Origin: Blastocatellia bacterium
GTDB taxonomy: Bacteria > Acidobacteriota > Blastocatellia > RBC074
Length of the DNA: 43,713 bases
NCBI GenBank assembly: GCA_016789725.1
Contig: JAEUQN010000036.1
Span: 1-43,713 of the forward strand
Reading direction: 5' to 3'
Part shown: in pieces, positions 42,552 through 43,713 of the stretch
How the letters are laid out: every line of letters begins with the position of its first letter
Numbering within the stretch: the stretch's first letter is position 1
Translations under genes and position numbers: made by a program
The notes under the pieces: model-generated
Seen by the model: only the letters and a program-made list of their open reading frames with translations
Database searches by the model: none
Told to the model about the DNA's origin: nothing

Positions 42552-43145
42552 TTATTTGAGCAATTGCTTCAGCAGCTTTTCCGCTTCCTTTCTATCCATT
42601 TCGCCGTTGGCCGCCAAGATTTCGTTCGTCAAGATTTCGCCATCCGCTTTGATGTTCTTCCCTTCGATCAACAAAGTAAACGGCGTGCCCCACTTGCGTG
42701 CATCGCCGCAGAGCTTGCGATAGCGGTAATGCGACGTGTTTTCGCGTTGTTTGTCATCGCTGGTTTCCATCGCAATCGGATAGTCGGGGTGATGTTTGGT
42801 GATGAACTCTTTGACTTCTTTCGGCTCGGAGTAATTGCAGACGCCGACGACGCCCAACCCCCTGTCGCCGAATTTTTTCAGCAGATGTTTGAGCGTTTCG
42901 TAATCGTGACTGCTGTTTTCACACCACGCAGCGAAGTAGGTGACGAGCACAAGTTTCTTGCCCTTTGCTTGTTCGCGCAGATCAATCGTTCGGCCTTCGA
43001 CGGAGGAAGGAAACGTAAAATTTTTGTAGTCCAACTTGTGTGGCTGAAACGTGACGAGCTTGTGGTCAGGCTCTTCCTTCAAGGCTTTTTGCGCATTGAG
43101 CGGCACGCTGAGCAATAACAAAGTTGTGAGTAGTAAAGCTTTCAT
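42552..43145 (-). CDS. Exported thioredoxin-fold protein with a single active-site Cys
   Basis: A 197-residue protein with a signal peptide ([19 protein letters not shown], cleavage near 19) and a TlpA/AhpC-like thioredoxin fold. The active-site motif is WCENS (Cys75, Ser78) where TlpA has CxxC, so it has one cysteine. The cis-proline is present (GTPFT). The operon position, after a UbiA prenyltransferase and before mqnE, is unexpected for a redox protein. Could be a peroxiredoxin-like or monothiol protein. Confidence 0.85.
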   Translation of the reverse strand: MKALLLTTLLLLSVPLNAQKALKEEPDHKLVTFQPHKLDYKNFTFPSSVEGRTIDLREQAKGKKLVLVTYFAAWCENSSHDYETLKHLLKKFGDRGLGVVGVCNYSEPKEVKEFITKHHPDYPIAMETSDDKQRENTSHYRYRKLCGDARKWGTPFTLLIEGKNIKADGEILTNEILAANGEMDRKEAEKLLKQLLK

Positions 43146-43713
43146 TTGAGTAAGAAAATATCGGCTGCAATTGTGACGAATAAAATCACGCTGACAAACG
43201 CATTGGTCGTAAAGAATGCAGCGTTCAAACGCGACAGGTCATTGGCTTTGACGATGCTGTGTTGGTAAATCAATAACGCCGCCGTAATGATGACTCCCAG
43301 CAAGCCTAACCAATGCAGATTGCTCAACGTGAAGAGGGCTAATAACGCCGCAAACATTCCGACGTGCAGCAGGCGCGCGACCCGCAATGCGTTTGCAATG
43401 CCAAGTTTTTCCGGGATTGAATGCAAGCCGGATTGCACATCAAAATCATAATCCTGACAGGCGTAGATTACATCGAAGCCCGCTGTCCAAAGCATCACCG
43501 CCAAACTCAGCAACAAGGGCACCGGTGAATCAATTGCGCCGCGCGCTGCAATCCAAGCCCCGGTTGGTGCGATACTCAGACACCAGCCGAGAACCAAATG
43601 GGAGAGGCTTGTGAAGCGTTTGGTGTAGGAATAAAGCAGAACAGAAGCTAACGCGACAGGCGAGAGCAGCAGCGTCAATTGGTTGAGCATATAGGCCGCA
43701 AGGAAAAAGATTG
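43142..43713 (-). CDS. UbiA-family prenyltransferase (MqnP/MenA-like), 5' end outside window
   Basis: The C-terminal 190 codons of a membrane prenyltransferase; reading enters the window as [10 protein letters not shown]. It has at least five membrane spans, the YSYTKRFT loop and the second Asp-rich motif [13 protein letters not shown] (Asp residues that bind Mg-diphosphate). The first Asp-rich motif is beyond the edge. With MqnE and MqnD downstream, it probably prenylates the naphthoate or its precursor (MqnP). Its stop overlaps the next start as ATGA. Confidence 0.88.
   Translation of the reverse strand, partial: IFFLAAYMLNQLTLLLSPVALASVLLYSYTKRFTSLSHLVLGWCLSIAPTGAWIAARGAIDSPVPLLLSLAVMLWTAGFDVIYACQDYDFDVQSGLHSIPEKLGIANALRVARLLHVGMFAALLALFTLSNLHWLGLLGVIITAALLIYQHSIVKANDLSRLNAAFFTTNAFVSVILFVTIAADIFLLK

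Overview
This window looks like chromosomal core DNA from a Gram-negative, respiring bacterium. The best guess is Acidobacteriota, perhaps Blastocatellia. The reasons are the futalosine menaquinone genes (mqnD, mqnE and a UbiA prenyltransferase), a Bacillus-style fadN-fadA-fadE set under a TetR-type FadR, F0 genes split from F1, and several secreted FecR-like and carboxypeptidase-regulatory-like proteins. The taxonomic call is inference; no rRNA, tRNA, phage, IS element or CRISPR array was seen.

Layout. 1-961 (-): edge-truncated AAA/STAND-type ATPase with a palindrome in its promoter region. 1045-10673 (-): one fatty-acid degradation operon reading fadR, acyl-CoA ligase, flavin reductase, membrane protein, fadN, a 42-aa membrane peptide, fadA, fadE, then a terminator. 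A near-perfect FadR box lies just upstream. 10766-14234 (+): phosphofructokinase, a helical unknown, a GNAT protein, pirin, a YjdI-CDGSH double Fe-S protein and a small conserved protein. 14259-17266 (+): secreted repeat protein, then formiminotransferase-cyclodeaminase. 17367-19473 (+): atpI-atpB-atpE and terminator, without F1 genes. 19492-26345: small unknowns, glcE-glcF, a frameshifted M28 peptidase, a coiled-coil exported protein and a TAT-type asparaginase interrupted by an in-frame amber codon. 26479-28817 (+): UDP-glucose dehydrogenase and UDP-glucuronate decarboxylase (UDP-xylose route). 28855-31526 (+): consensus-like promoter and three tandem FecR-like secreted, C-terminally anchored paralogues. 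31602-32570 (+): hemB. 32575-39328 (-): SPOR-domain protein, phoH, ybeY, corC, era, prmA, rsmE. 39472-43713 (-): UbiA, monothiol thioredoxin-fold protein, mqnE, mqnD and a thioredoxin-reductase-like flavoprotein lacking its CxxC.

The most unusual signal is not a gene. At least five gaps between co-directional genes are filled by tandem 7-bp repeats, mostly arranged as facing inverted arms, squeezed between the stop codon of one gene and the start of the next. Three sites share a unit of the form C[A/G]GT[T/A/G]GT; a fourth site repeats one of these units and a fifth has the unrelated unit CAAAAGG with the same 7-bp period. Elsewhere, single-copy perfect inverted repeats (30, 11 and 11 bp) occupy equivalent positions. 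They resemble the heptameric STRR repeats known from cyanobacteria, and in places they have supplied a stop codon or displaced the ribosome-binding site.

Genes working together: fatty acids are activated and beta-oxidised by the fad operon, with FadR presumably released by acyl-CoA. Menaquinone from the mqn genes and the F0 sector serve respiration. YbeY, PhoH, Era, RsmE and PrmA form a ribosome-maturation block. Several starts were moved to internal positions because the longest open frames begin inside repeat DNA.
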